A DNA stretch of 64,000 nt, from positions 1-64,000 of the forward strand of contig NZ_JAXMOR010000011.1 in assembly GCF_034669705.1 (NCBI RefSeq), read 5' to 3'. Positions 36,569-44,812 of this stretch are shown in pieces; positions within the stretch are counted from its first letter, which is position 1; the number at the start of each line of letters is the position of its first letter. The translations under genes and the position numbers were made by a program. Below the pieces are notes generated by a model, which was not told where the DNA came from, did no database searches, and saw only the letters and a program-made list of their open reading frames with translations. This DNA is from Marinovum sp034669705. GTDB lineage: Bacteria; Pseudomonadota; Alphaproteobacteria; Rhodobacterales; Rhodobacteraceae.

Positions 36569-37345
36569 ATGCATCTCGGTCTCGTCGGATACGGCAATAT
36601 CGGCCGGTCGCTGCTCGACCTGCTGGACGCTGGGGAGCTCTCTCGCCTGACGGTGCTGGCGCGGCCGGGCAAGGCGCCGGACCTGCCGGGTGAGGTGGTC
36701 GACACGGTCGCGGACCTGATCGCCGCCGCGCCCGACCTGCTGGTCGAATGCGCCGGCCACGCGGCGGTGCGCGAGACGGTGCTGCCGGCGCTGAAGGCGG
36801 GGATCGACGTGGTCTTGGTCTCGATCGGTGCGCTCAGCGACCCGGAGCTTGAACGGGACCTGCATGCCGCGGCCGAGCAGGGCGGCGCGCGGCTGATCCT
36901 GCCGGCGGGGGCGATTGGCGGCATCGATCTGCTGGCGGCGATGGCGCCGGCGGGCGGGCTCGAGGTGAGCTATACCGGCACCAAGCCGCCGCAGGCCTGG
37001 CAGGGCACGCCGGCCGAAGACCTCATCGACCTTGGCGCCCTGACCACGGCGGCGACCTTCTTCTCCGGCAGTGCCCGCGAGGTGGCGCGGACCTTTCCGA
37101 AAAACGCCAACGTCGCGGCGACCTTGGCGCTGGCCGGCGCGGGAATGGATGCGACGCGGGTCGAGCTGGTGGCCGATCCGGCCGCAACCGGCAACCGCCA
37201 TGCCTATCGCGTGCAGTCGCCGCTCGGCGACTACGAGATCCGGATCGACAACCGGGCCTCGAACGGCAACGCCAAGACCAGCGCGGCGACGATCTATTCG
37301 GTGCTGCGCGAAATCCGAAACCGCAAAGGACCGGTGGTGATCTGA
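36569..37345 (+). CDS. L-aspartate dehydrogenase-like protein
   Basis: A 258-residue protein of the NadX/DUF108 type. The Rossmann loop is GLVGYGNIGRSLLDLL. DLLVECAGHAAVRETVLPAL and LILPAGAIGGIDLLAAM match the family, and the substrate-binding FPKNANVAATLALAG with its Asn/His region is present. NadX oxidises aspartate to iminoaspartate, but operon copies such as this may act on another amino acid or imine. The start is four bases after the ThDP gene's stop, and it overlaps the next gene by one base. Confidence 0.88.
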   Translation: MHLGLVGYGNIGRSLLDLLDAGELSRLTVLARPGKAPDLPGEVVDTVADLIAAAPDLLVECAGHAAVRETVLPALKAGIDVVLVSIGALSDPELERDLHAAAEQGGARLILPAGAIGGIDLLAAMAPAGGLEVSYTGTKPPQAWQGTPAEDLIDLGALTTAATFFSGSAREVARTFPKNANVAATLALAGAGMDATRVELVADPAATGNRHAYRVQSPLGDYEIRIDNRASNGNAKTSAATIYSVLREIRNRKGPVVI

Positions 37346-38844
37346 TGAAAATGGAACGTGATATTCTGCCCTCGGGGGCCTTGTTCATCGGCGGCACCTG
37401 GCGCACGGGGCGCGGCGCCGAGATCGCGTCGGTGTTTCCCGCCGATGGCTCTGTCAACCGGGTGCTCCGCGGTGCCTCGACCGAGGACGGCGAAGAGGCG
37501 ATTGCCCGCGCCAAGGCGGCGCAGCCCGCCTGGGGGGCGCTGAAGCCGCATGAACGGGCGCGGGTGCTGGCCGCCATCGCCGACGGGATCGAGGCCAACA
37601 TCGGCCGGATCTCGCAGATCCAGTCGCAGGACACCGGCAAGACTCTCTCCGAGACAGCGGCGCTGGCCGCCTCTGCCGCTGGCACCTTCCGCTATTTCGC
37701 CGCCGTGGCGGAGACTATGGACGAAGACCTGACGGCGCAGCGCGGCACCGCGCTGACGCTCTCGGTGCACGAGCCGATGGGCGTGGTGGGCGCGATCACG
37801 CCGTGGAATTCGCCGATTGCCTCCGACGCGCAAAAGCTGGCGCCGGCGCTGGCGGCGGGCAACGCGGTCATCCTGAAACCTGCCTCCTGGTCACCCCTCA
37901 CGGCGCTCGAACTGGCACGGATCGCGGACGAGGCGGGGCTGCCCAAGGGACTCTTGTCGGTCCTGCCCGGATCGGGGCGCGAGATCGGCAATTTGCTGGT
38001 CGAGCACCGGGATATCGCCAAGATCAGCTTCACCGGCGGCACCGTGACGGGGCGCAACCTGGCCGAAAAAGCCGGGCGCAAGCTGATGCCAGTGAGCCTT
38101 GAGCTTGGCGGCAAATCGCCGACCATCGTGTTTGATGACGCGGACATGGAGGTGGCCTTGGCGGGTATCCTCTTCGGGGTGTTTTCCTCCACGGGGCAAA
38201 GCTGCATCGCCGGGTCGCGGCTCTTCGTGCAACGCGGTATCTATGGCCAATTCGTCACGCGGCTGGTCGCGGCAACCAAGCGCCTGCGGGTCGGTCACCC
38301 GTTCGAGGACGGCACGCAGGTTGCCTCGCTCATACACGCCGATCACTGCGACGAGGTGGCAGGCCATGTGGCCCGCGCGCTGGAGGACGGCGGAAAGCTG
38401 CTCTGTGGTGGCGGTGCGCCGGAAGGCTCGCAGTATGCCGATGGCAGCTTCTATCTGCCCACGATCATCGAGGGGCTAGACAATGAGTCCCGGCTTTGCC
38501 GGGACGAGGTTTTTGGCCCGGTTCTGGCGGTGCTGCCGTTCCACGACGAGGCCGAGGTGATCGCCCAGGGCAATGACAACGACTATGGCCTGGCGTGCGG
38601 CATCTGGACCCGCGATTTCCCCCGTGCCTGGCGGGTGGCGCGGGCGATCCGGGCCGGAACGGTCTGGATCAACACCTACAAGCAGTTCTCGATCTCGACC
38701 CCCTTCGGCGGAGATGGAGCCAGCGGGATCGGGCGCGAGAAGGGCCGTCAGGGAATGCGCGCCTATATGCATCAGAAGGCGATCTACACCGATCTGACCG
38801 GCGAACCGCACCCCTGGGCCGCAGAGGTGGTGAGGGCATCATGA
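37345..38844 (+). CDS. Aldehyde dehydrogenase
   Basis: A 499-residue NAD(P)-dependent aldehyde dehydrogenase with the general base Glu253 in LELGGKSP and the nucleophile Cys287 in STGQSCIAGSR. The NAD-binding FTGGTVTGRN segment is normal. It may oxidise an aldehyde from the ThDP decarboxylase or a ring-cleavage semialdehyde. Its start overlaps the preceding stop by one base and its end overlaps the reductase gene by four. Confidence 0.95.
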   Translation: MKMERDILPSGALFIGGTWRTGRGAEIASVFPADGSVNRVLRGASTEDGEEAIARAKAAQPAWGALKPHERARVLAAIADGIEANIGRISQIQSQDTGKTLSETAALAASAAGTFRYFAAVAETMDEDLTAQRGTALTLSVHEPMGVVGAITPWNSPIASDAQKLAPALAAGNAVILKPASWSPLTALELARIADEAGLPKGLLSVLPGSGREIGNLLVEHRDIAKISFTGGTVTGRNLAEKAGRKLMPVSLELGGKSPTIVFDDADMEVALAGILFGVFSSTGQSCIAGSRLFVQRGIYGQFVTRLVAATKRLRVGHPFEDGTQVASLIHADHCDEVAGHVARALEDGGKLLCGGGAPEGSQYADGSFYLPTIIEGLDNESRLCRDEVFGPVLAVLPFHDEAEVIAQGNDNDYGLACGIWTRDFPRAWRVARAIRAGTVWINTYKQFSISTPFGGDGASGIGREKGRQGMRAYMHQKAIYTDLTGEPHPWAAEVVRAS

Positions 38845-40055
38845 CTGGCAAGATCGCGATCATCGGGGCCGGGCCCTCGGGGTGTTTCCTGGCGCAGGCG
38901 CTGCTCAAGGCAGAGCCCGGGCTGCAGGTCGACCTGATCGACCGGCTGCCGGTGCCTTATGGCCTTGTACGCTACGGCGTGGCGGCGGATCACCAGGGCA
39001 CCAAGGCCGTGACCCGCCAGTTCGCCCGGCTGTTCGAGCGGCAGGGGGCCGGGTACTATGGCAATGTCGGCATCGGCTCCGACGTGACGCTCGACGCGCT
39101 GCGCAGCGCCTATGACGCTGTGGTGCTTGCGGCGGGGCTGTCGGCCGACCGGGCGCTCGCGGTTCCCGGCGGCGATCTGCCCGGCGTCTTCGGCGCGGGC
39201 CGGCTGACGCGGGCGCTTTACGAGCACCCCGAGGCCGAGGCACTGCCCGACCTGGGGCCGCATCCGCTGATCGTCGGCAATGGCAATGTGGCGATCGACC
39301 TGCTGCGATTGCTGGCGAAATCGCCGGACGAGCTGGAGGGCTCTGATCTGGGGCAAGGGCCGACCGACTGGCTGGCGGGCAGCGGCATCGAGGAGATCAC
39401 CATCACCGGGCGCTCGCCGGCGGCGGCGGCCAAGTTCGACACCGTGATGATCAAGGAGCTGGGCAAGCTCTCGGGCGTCGCGATCCGGGTGATCGGGGCC
39501 GGCGAGAGCGACGACCCCGAGGCGCAAAAGAAGCTCGATGCGCTCAAGGCGCTGGAGGGCGGCGCCGGGCCGCGCCGGATCACCTTCCGCTTCGGGCTGA
39601 CGCCCTTGGCGGTCGACGGCCCGGGACGGGCCGAGGCGGTGCGCTTTGCCACGACCGACGGCGAAGAGCGGCTGCCCTGTACTTCGGTGCTGACCGCCAT
39701 CGGCTTTGACACGCCGGGCGATCTGCCGCGTGACGCGCTTTTGACCGAGGAGAGCGGGGGCCGGCTGGCCGAAGGGCTTTACGCCACCGGCTGGTTCCGG
39801 CGCGGGCCGCGCGGCACCATCCCCGACAACCGCGCCGACGCCAAGGCCCTCGCCGAGCGTATCCTGGCCGAGCTGCGGCCCGACCCAAGCCGGCCGGGGG
39901 CTGACATCCTGCAGGGCCGCGACCATACCGACTATGACGGCTGGTGCCGCATTGACAGCGCCGAGACCGCCAATCCGCCGCCCGGGCGCTGCCGGGCCAA
40001 GATCACGACCCGCGAGGAGATGCTGAGCCTCGCCCGACAGGAGGACATGCAATGA
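38841..40055 (+). CDS. FprA/adrenodoxin-reductase-type FAD reductase
   Basis: A 404-residue flavoprotein of the adrenodoxin-reductase/FprA group. It has FAD loop GAGPSG (residues 9-14), DRLPVPYGLVRYGVAADHQG, a NADP-binding GNGNVAIDLLRLL, and the C-terminal ATGWFRRGPRGTIPDN. It should pass electrons from NADPH to a small carrier. The flavodoxin gene directly downstream is joined by an ATGA overlap, so this is the likely partner, and the Rieske oxygenase is the probable end acceptor. Confidence 0.92.
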   Translation: MTGKIAIIGAGPSGCFLAQALLKAEPGLQVDLIDRLPVPYGLVRYGVAADHQGTKAVTRQFARLFERQGAGYYGNVGIGSDVTLDALRSAYDAVVLAAGLSADRALAVPGGDLPGVFGAGRLTRALYEHPEAEALPDLGPHPLIVGNGNVAIDLLRLLAKSPDELEGSDLGQGPTDWLAGSGIEEITITGRSPAAAAKFDTVMIKELGKLSGVAIRVIGAGESDDPEAQKKLDALKALEGGAGPRRITFRFGLTPLAVDGPGRAEAVRFATTDGEERLPCTSVLTAIGFDTPGDLPRDALLTEESGGRLAEGLYATGWFRRGPRGTIPDNRADAKALAERILAELRPDPSRPGADILQGRDHTDYDGWCRIDSAETANPPPGRCRAKITTREEMLSLARQEDMQ

Positions 40056-40519
40056 ACATCCAGGTGCTTTACGGAACCGAGACCGGCAATGCCGAAATGC
40101 TGGCCGAGGACATCGCCGCCGAGCTCGAGGCCGACCACGAGGTCACGGCGGTCAACCTGTCGGATTTCGATCCCTCCGCGTTCGACGCCGGCACGCTCTA
40201 CCTGCTGGTCTGCTCGACCTATGGCGACGGCGAACTGCCGGCCTCGGCCCAGCCCTTTGCCGAGAAGCTCGAGGCGAAAGCGCCAGACCTGACCGGCGTG
40301 CATTTCGGCATCTTCGGCATGGGCGACAGCGAATATGACGAGACCTTCAACGGCGGCCCCAAGACCCTGGCGGAACTGATGATCGCCCGCGGCGCCACGC
40401 AGCTGGGCGCGCGGATTGCGCATGACGCCTCTGGTGCGGAGATGGCCGAAGACCTGGCCTTTCCCTGGGCCGAAGAAATCGTCGGCATGGCCGGCGATGC
40501 GCTGGGTCAGGCGGCATGA
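40052..40519 (+). CDS. Flavodoxin
   Basis: A 155-residue flavodoxin. The FMN phosphate loop is GTETGNAE (residues 8-15), and the STYGDGELP and GMGDSEYDETFN segments contact the ring, as in the diflavin reductase family. It is a short-range electron carrier in the cytoplasm. Rieske oxygenases are usually served by a ferredoxin or a fused reductase, so a flavodoxin in this slot is unusual. ATGA overlaps link it on both sides. Confidence 0.93.
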   Translation: MNIQVLYGTETGNAEMLAEDIAAELEADHEVTAVNLSDFDPSAFDAGTLYLLVCSTYGDGELPASAQPFAEKLEAKAPDLTGVHFGIFGMGDSEYDETFNGGPKTLAELMIARGATQLGARIAHDASGAEMAEDLAFPWAEEIVGMAGDALGQAA

Positions 40520-41115
40520 GCACGGCGGCGGAGATACGCCAGCGGCTGAGCCAGCCCTGGCAGCACGGCAGCCACGCCGATTTCCGCGGGGTGTGCTGCG
40601 ATGAGCTGCTGGACCTGTCGGGGCTGGCGCTCGACGGTGTCGACCTGTCCGGGGCGCAGCTCGCCGGCGGGATCGACGCCTCTGGCGCGCGGTTCGACGG
40701 GCTGTGCTGGTTCCGCGAGGTGACGATTACCGGACCGGCGCGGTTTGACGGCACGACCTTCATGAACGATGCCCGCTTCGAGGGGGCGCGCTTTGCAGGC
40801 GCCTCGTTCCGGGGTGCGGAGTTTCGTGGCATCGGCCGCTTCGACGGAGCGCAATTTGCCGAGGGCGGGGATTTTGCCGGGATCACCTGTTACGGCAACT
40901 TCTCGCTGCAATCGGTCGAGGGGCGCGGGACGCTCAGCTTTCGTGGCAGCGAGTGGCTGGGCGGGCTGTGGTGCGATCATGCCAGCCTGCCAAAGACGGT
41001 CGATCTGGCCGAGACGCAGGTCCATGGCCGGCTCTGGCTGCGGGACGCAAGGCGCGGCGCCGCGGCGCTGCGGCCAGAGGATTTCGGCATGGCCTTTGGC
41101 TACGCCTACATCTGA
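40516..41115 (+). CDS. Pentapeptide-repeat protein
   Basis: A 199-residue protein whose middle (about residues 35-130) is made of degenerate A(D/N)LxX-like units, with repeated phrases such as ARFEGARFAGASFRGAEFRGI. Such repeats fold as a quadrilateral beta-helix. No catalytic motif is visible. It is the last gene of the operon, starts inside the flavodoxin stop, and its end overlaps the end of the opposing IclR gene by 10 bases. Its job in a catabolic operon is unknown. Confidence 0.8.
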   Translation: MSTAAEIRQRLSQPWQHGSHADFRGVCCDELLDLSGLALDGVDLSGAQLAGGIDASGARFDGLCWFREVTITGPARFDGTTFMNDARFEGARFAGASFRGAEFRGIGRFDGAQFAEGGDFAGITCYGNFSLQSVEGRGTLSFRGSEWLGGLWCDHASLPKTVDLAETQVHGRLWLRDARRGAAALRPEDFGMAFGYAYI

Positions 41116-41918
41116 TCGGCGGCCCAGCCCCGATAGCCCAGCGCCTCGGAGATCTGCTGCGCGGCGGATTTCAACGCCGCCTCGATCGCCGCCGCTTGCT
41201 CGGTGCCTTCGGTGAAAATGCCGGCATGGCCGGTGACATTGATCGCCGCCACCGCCTCGCCGCGGTGGTTGTAGACCGGGGCGGCGGCCGAGCCGATTTC
41301 GGCCTCGAAGTTCGCCACGCTCCACGACACCCCGCGCGAGCGGTCCTCGGCCAGCTGATCGACCAGCGCCGCGAGCGAGGTGCGGGTCTTGGTGGTATAG
41401 GCCTCGAGCGGATAGTCGGCATAGAGCGCCTGCAGGTCCGCGCGGCTGAGTTCGGCCAGCAGGATGCGTCCGATGGTGGTGGCATGGGCCGGCAGGCGGG
41501 TGCCTTCGCGCACCGTGCTGGCCAGGTGCGACACCGGGGTTTCGCGCGCGAGGTAGACGATCTCATGGCCTTCGCGGACGCCCAGATGGGCCGATAGCTT
41601 GAGCTGGTCGACCAGCTGACACAGCACCGGCCGCGCGGTGGGCACGATGCCGCGATCGTTCAACGCCTCGGCGGCCAGCGAGATCAGCCCGGTGCCCAGC
41701 CGATAGCCGCCCTCGTCCGGCAGCGCTTCGATGATGCGCTCGGCCTCGAGCGTGGCAAGGATGCGGATCAGCGTGGTGCGGTTGACGCCGGTCGCCTTGG
41801 CGGCATGGCTGATCTTGCGACACCGGTTGCCGGCTGCGATATAGCGCAGCACCGTCAGGGCACGCACCACCGGCTGAACGCTGTAGCCCGGGCTCTTGGG
41901 TTGAATGTCCGTGTTCAT
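41106..41918 (-). CDS. IclR-family regulator of the catabolic operon
   Basis: A 270-residue IclR-type regulator. The helix-turn-helix is in ISHAAKATGVNRTTLIRILATLEAE (about residues 33-57). The effector domain includes HATTIGRILLAELSRADL and SVANFEAEIGSAAAPVYNHRGE. The ATG at 41918 has an AGGA site upstream. The gene faces the end of the 13.5-kb operon. The motif TCAATTGTGAAC lies 15 bases ahead of its ATG and also in the operon promoter at 27510-27521, so it probably controls both itself and the operon. Confidence 0.92.
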   Translation of the reverse strand: MNTDIQPKSPGYSVQPVVRALTVLRYIAAGNRCRKISHAAKATGVNRTTLIRILATLEAERIIEALPDEGGYRLGTGLISLAAEALNDRGIVPTARPVLCQLVDQLKLSAHLGVREGHEIVYLARETPVSHLASTVREGTRLPAHATTIGRILLAELSRADLQALYADYPLEAYTTKTRTSLAALVDQLAEDRSRGVSWSVANFEAEIGSAAAPVYNHRGEAVAAINVTGHAGIFTEGTEQAAAIEAALKSAAQQISEALGYRGWAADQM

Positions 41919-41932
41919 ATAATGCTCATCCT

Positions 41933-41946
41933 GTTCAATTGTGAAC
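41933..41946. promoter_or_regulatory. IclR-type operator in its own leader
   Basis: GTTCAATTGTGAAC has 5-bp inverted arms around ATTG. It lies 15 bases upstream of the IclR start codon and next to its ribosome site. It contains the same 12-mer TCAATTGTGAAC found at 27510-27521 in front of the operon. Confidence 0.6.
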
Positions 41947-42083
41947 TGGATACCCGGCGCGGCCGGCCAAGGCAACCGCGCCCGCACCCGGCCGGAGCGG
42001 TCAATTCCGGGACATCTTGCGACTGTGGCACCATTGGCAAGCGCGCCCGCGTCTGACAGACAGGGGTCGTGGAGGGAGCGCTC

Positions 42084-42755
42084 ATGTCCTACAGCCGTTT
42101 CGCGATCTATTACCTGCCGTCCGAGGGTGCTTTGGCGCGGTTCGGCGCGCAGTGGCTGGGCTGGGACGTGGCGCAGGGCACAGAAGTCGCCCAGCCCGAT
42201 CTGCCGGCGATGGCCGAGGTCACGGCGACACCGCGAAAATACGGCTTTCACGCCACGCTGAAGCCGCCGTTCCGGCTGGCCGAGGGTTGCGATCCGGCCG
42301 GGCTGCAGGCGGCGGTGGCCGAGATGGCCGCGGGCTGTCCTCCGGCCCTGACCGAGGGGCTGGAGCCGGCGCGACTGGGGTCGTTTCTGGCGCTGGTGCC
42401 CAAGGGCGACACCGCCGGCATCGCGCGCGTCGCGGCCACCTGCGTCTCGGCGCTCGACCGCTTCCGCGCGCCGCCGGCCGAGGGTGAGCTGACCCGCCGT
42501 CGCAAAGCACGGCTGAGCGAGCGGCAAGAGGCGCTGCTGCTGCGCTGGGGCTACCCTTACGTGATGGAGGAGTTCCGGTTTCACCTGACGCTCACCGGCC
42601 GGTTGCCGCGCAAGGCCGTGGCGCAGTGGCAGGCGCACGTGACGGCGCATCTGCCGCCGCTGCCCGCACCCTTCGTCCTTGATGCGGTAGCCTTGGTGGG
42701 CGAGCGCGCCGACGGCCGGTTCGAGCTGGTGCAAAGGTATGACCTGGGCGGCTGA
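42084..42755 (+). CDS. DUF1045 2H-phosphoesterase-like protein
   Basis: A 223-residue protein with the paired H-x-T motifs of the 2H phosphoesterase fold: His56 in FHATLKPPF and His167 in FHLTLTG. DUF1045 members are often found with phosphonate (phn) genes, but none is in the window. The start at 42084 has a GGAGGGA site. It stands alone between the catabolic operon's regulator and the flagellar genes; transcription could begin in the divergent gap it shares with the IclR gene. Confidence 0.82.
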   Translation: MSYSRFAIYYLPSEGALARFGAQWLGWDVAQGTEVAQPDLPAMAEVTATPRKYGFHATLKPPFRLAEGCDPAGLQAAVAEMAAGCPPALTEGLEPARLGSFLALVPKGDTAGIARVAATCVSALDRFRAPPAEGELTRRRKARLSERQEALLLRWGYPYVMEEFRFHLTLTGRLPRKAVAQWQAHVTAHLPPLPAPFVLDAVALVGERADGRFELVQRYDLGG

Positions 42756-42864
42756 AAAACCTGTGCCTGGAGACCTGCCGGCATAGGAAGGTGAGCGAGC
42801 GTGCGCAGGATCCAGCCGGAAATCGCGGAATCAGACTTATGTGATGTCGCGCCTTCTGCGTGGC

Positions 42865-43473
42865 TTACAGGCGGATGTCATCGAGGCGCTGGTCGCCGGG
42901 CAGTTTCGAGCGTTCGAGGATGATCTGCGAGATCGCCCGCGCGCGCACCGGGTCGAGCGCGGCGAGGATCGGGGCGGCATCGCGTTCGTCCATCGTGCCC
43001 ATCACCATCACCGAAACCTCGATATCGAGATCGTTCATGATCTTGGCGGCGTCCTTGGGCTTCATGTTGCGGTAGAGCGACACCAGACGGTCGACATCGG
43101 CGGTATGGGCCGCGTCGATCTTGGCCATCAGCCCCTCGAGCTCGGTCTTCAGGTCGGCCAGTCGCTGGCGCTCGATTTCCAGCGTCTCGAAGGCCAGATC
43201 ATGCTCGGCCGCGCGCTCGGCACCGCGGGCCTTCTGCGCCTCGAGCAGCTCGCGCTCGCGGCGGATCGAGGCCAGCAGCGCCTCGGGCGCCTCGCAGACC
43301 TGTGGCTCCGACGGCATCGCGGCGGGTTTCTCGTCGGTGGCAGCAGAGGCGGCCGAGACGAATCCGGCAAAGGCCGGAAACTCGTTGTCCTCGGGCCGGT
43401 CGAGAAAGGTCGTGGTGGCCTTGGCAATGGCGACCACCGCGATCGCCGGAAGGATGAGACTGGTCGGGCGCAT
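42865..43473 (-). CDS. motE: MotE-type flagellar protein
   Basis: A 202-residue protein with an N-terminal membrane anchor (LILPAIAVVAIAKATT), a charged coiled-coil stretch (about residues 70-125, RRERELLEAQKARGAERAAEHD...), and a C-terminal MgtE-N-like domain (LYRNMKPKDAAKIMNDLD). This matches MotE, a periplasmic chaperone for the motor protein MotC in Rhizobium; here the exact partner is unknown. It is the last gene of the fliL-fliM operon. Confidence 0.75.
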   Translation of the reverse strand: MRPTSLILPAIAVVAIAKATTTFLDRPEDNEFPAFAGFVSAASAATDEKPAAMPSEPQVCEAPEALLASIRRERELLEAQKARGAERAAEHDLAFETLEIERQRLADLKTELEGLMAKIDAAHTADVDRLVSLYRNMKPKDAAKIMNDLDIEVSVMVMGTMDERDAAPILAALDPVRARAISQIILERSKLPGDQRLDDIRL

Positions 43474-43851
43474 CTAGGCCTCGCGCTGGCGGACGGTGTC
43501 AAAGAAGCCGCGGATCAGCTCGGACTTGCCGGCGATCGGCGTGGCCTCGGGATTGCGCGGTGCGGGCTCGCGCTTGGTGCGGAAGGCCGGCTCCGACGAC
43601 GGCGCCTCGCTCTCGGGCCGGGCCTCGGTGCGGGTGTCGGCGCGCTTGCGCAGCGGCGCAACCTCGCGCGCGGCGCGCAAGGCCGAGACGGTGCTTTCGC
43701 TGCGATCGACCGCCTGGCTGAAACTGCCGATCAGCGGCTCCATCTCGCGCAGCGCCTCCATCATCCGGCGCACCCGCCGGTCAACCAGCCAGGCATAGCC
43801 CAGCGTCCCGAGAAGCAGCACAACCAAGGCAATATCAATCGCGAAGGACAT
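43474..43851 (-). CDS. DUF6468/PflI-like membrane protein
   Basis: A 125-residue protein with one N-terminal membrane segment (IDIALVVLLLGTLGYAWLV), a basic turn, and a long polar tail rich in Arg, Glu and Pro. Position after fliM and the layout match the DUF6468 group, which includes Caulobacter PflI, a flagellum-positioning protein; I am not certain of the match. I use the ATG at 43851, which lies inside the fliM end. Confidence 0.65.
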   Translation of the reverse strand: MSFAIDIALVVLLLGTLGYAWLVDRRVRRMMEALREMEPLIGSFSQAVDRSESTVSALRAAREVAPLRKRADTRTEARPESEAPSSEPAFRTKREPAPRNPEATPIAGKSELIRGFFDTVRQREA

Positions 43852-44812
43852 CTGAAAGCTCCTCGTCCTGGTAAAGTTTTTCGGTGAACTTGAGCGCCAC
43901 GCGGCCGTTCTTGCGCCGCCCGACCTCGGCGAGGGCAATGTCGAGCCCGGCGCAGCGCAGGGTGACCGGATCATCGGCCTGCAGCCCGAGGTCGAGCACC
44001 TGCCCCGGCGTCCAGGACAGCACGTCGCGCAGCGGCAGCGTGACCTGCTGCATCACGGCCGCCAGTTCGATGCTGCTGCTGCCCAGCATATCTGTCATCT
44101 TGCGCCGCCAGCCGCTGTCGCCGCCAAGCTGGCCGCCGGTGAAATGCTGCGACAGCACATGCGACACCTGCTCAAAGGCGGTATTGGGCAGCAAAAAGAC
44201 CATCTCGCCCACCCGCTGGTCGATCTGGACACTGATCACCGCGCGCACGCAGGCGCTGGTCGGCGGCGCGATCAAGAGCCCGCGCGGGTTGGTCTCGAGA
44301 TAGTCGATGCGGAAGGTGACCGGCGAGACCTTGTCGAAGGCGGCGGAAAGATCGGTCAGCACGGTGTCACAGAACGCCCGGCCGACGCGTTTCTCGATAC
44401 CGGTGAAATTGCGCGTCTGCGGCGCCGAGGACGGGCACATGCGGCCACCGAAGGTGACCTCGACGATGTTGAACAGCAGCTCGGGACTGACCACCGCAGC
44501 GATGGTGCCGCCCCAGGCGTCGGCGTCGGTCACCGCGATCAGCGCCACGTTCGGCAGGTCGGCGACGGCATCCTGGCAGGTCAGGTAGTCGATCGAGGTC
44601 AGCTCGGTCTCGGCGACGCCGCCGAAATAGCTGCGCAACACCTGCGCCAGCGACAGGGCGAACCGGTCAAAGGCGACCTCGAGCATCGGCAGGCGGGCAA
44701 AGGAATCGCGCGCCCGCGCCACCATCAGCTCCTGAACCTCCCGGGTAGAGCCGGATCGGGGGCTGGCCTCGGCGGTCCGTTGCGGGGGTTTCTGGGCGGT
44801 GTCGGCACTCAT
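43835..44812 (-). CDS. fliM: Flagellar motor switch protein FliM
   Basis: A 325-residue FliM. The middle CheC-like domain includes AVVSPELLFNIVEVTFGG and NFTGIEKRVGRAFCDTVLTDL. The C-terminal SpoA domain is the segment RDVLSWTPGQVLDLGLQADD. It forms the cytoplasmic C-ring with FliG and FliN. The N-terminal EIDALL-type CheY-binding peptide normally at residues 1-20 is not present; the first residues are polar and low-complexity. It overlaps fliL by an ATGA junction. Confidence 0.92.
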   Translation of the reverse strand: MSADTAQKPPQRTAEASPRSGSTREVQELMVARARDSFARLPMLEVAFDRFALSLAQVLRSYFGGVAETELTSIDYLTCQDAVADLPNVALIAVTDADAWGGTIAAVVSPELLFNIVEVTFGGRMCPSSAPQTRNFTGIEKRVGRAFCDTVLTDLSAAFDKVSPVTFRIDYLETNPRGLLIAPPTSACVRAVISVQIDQRVGEMVFLLPNTAFEQVSHVLSQHFTGGQLGGDSGWRRKMTDMLGSSSIELAAVMQQVTLPLRDVLSWTPGQVLDLGLQADDPVTLRCAGLDIALAEVGRRKNGRVALKFTEKLYQDEELSDVLRD

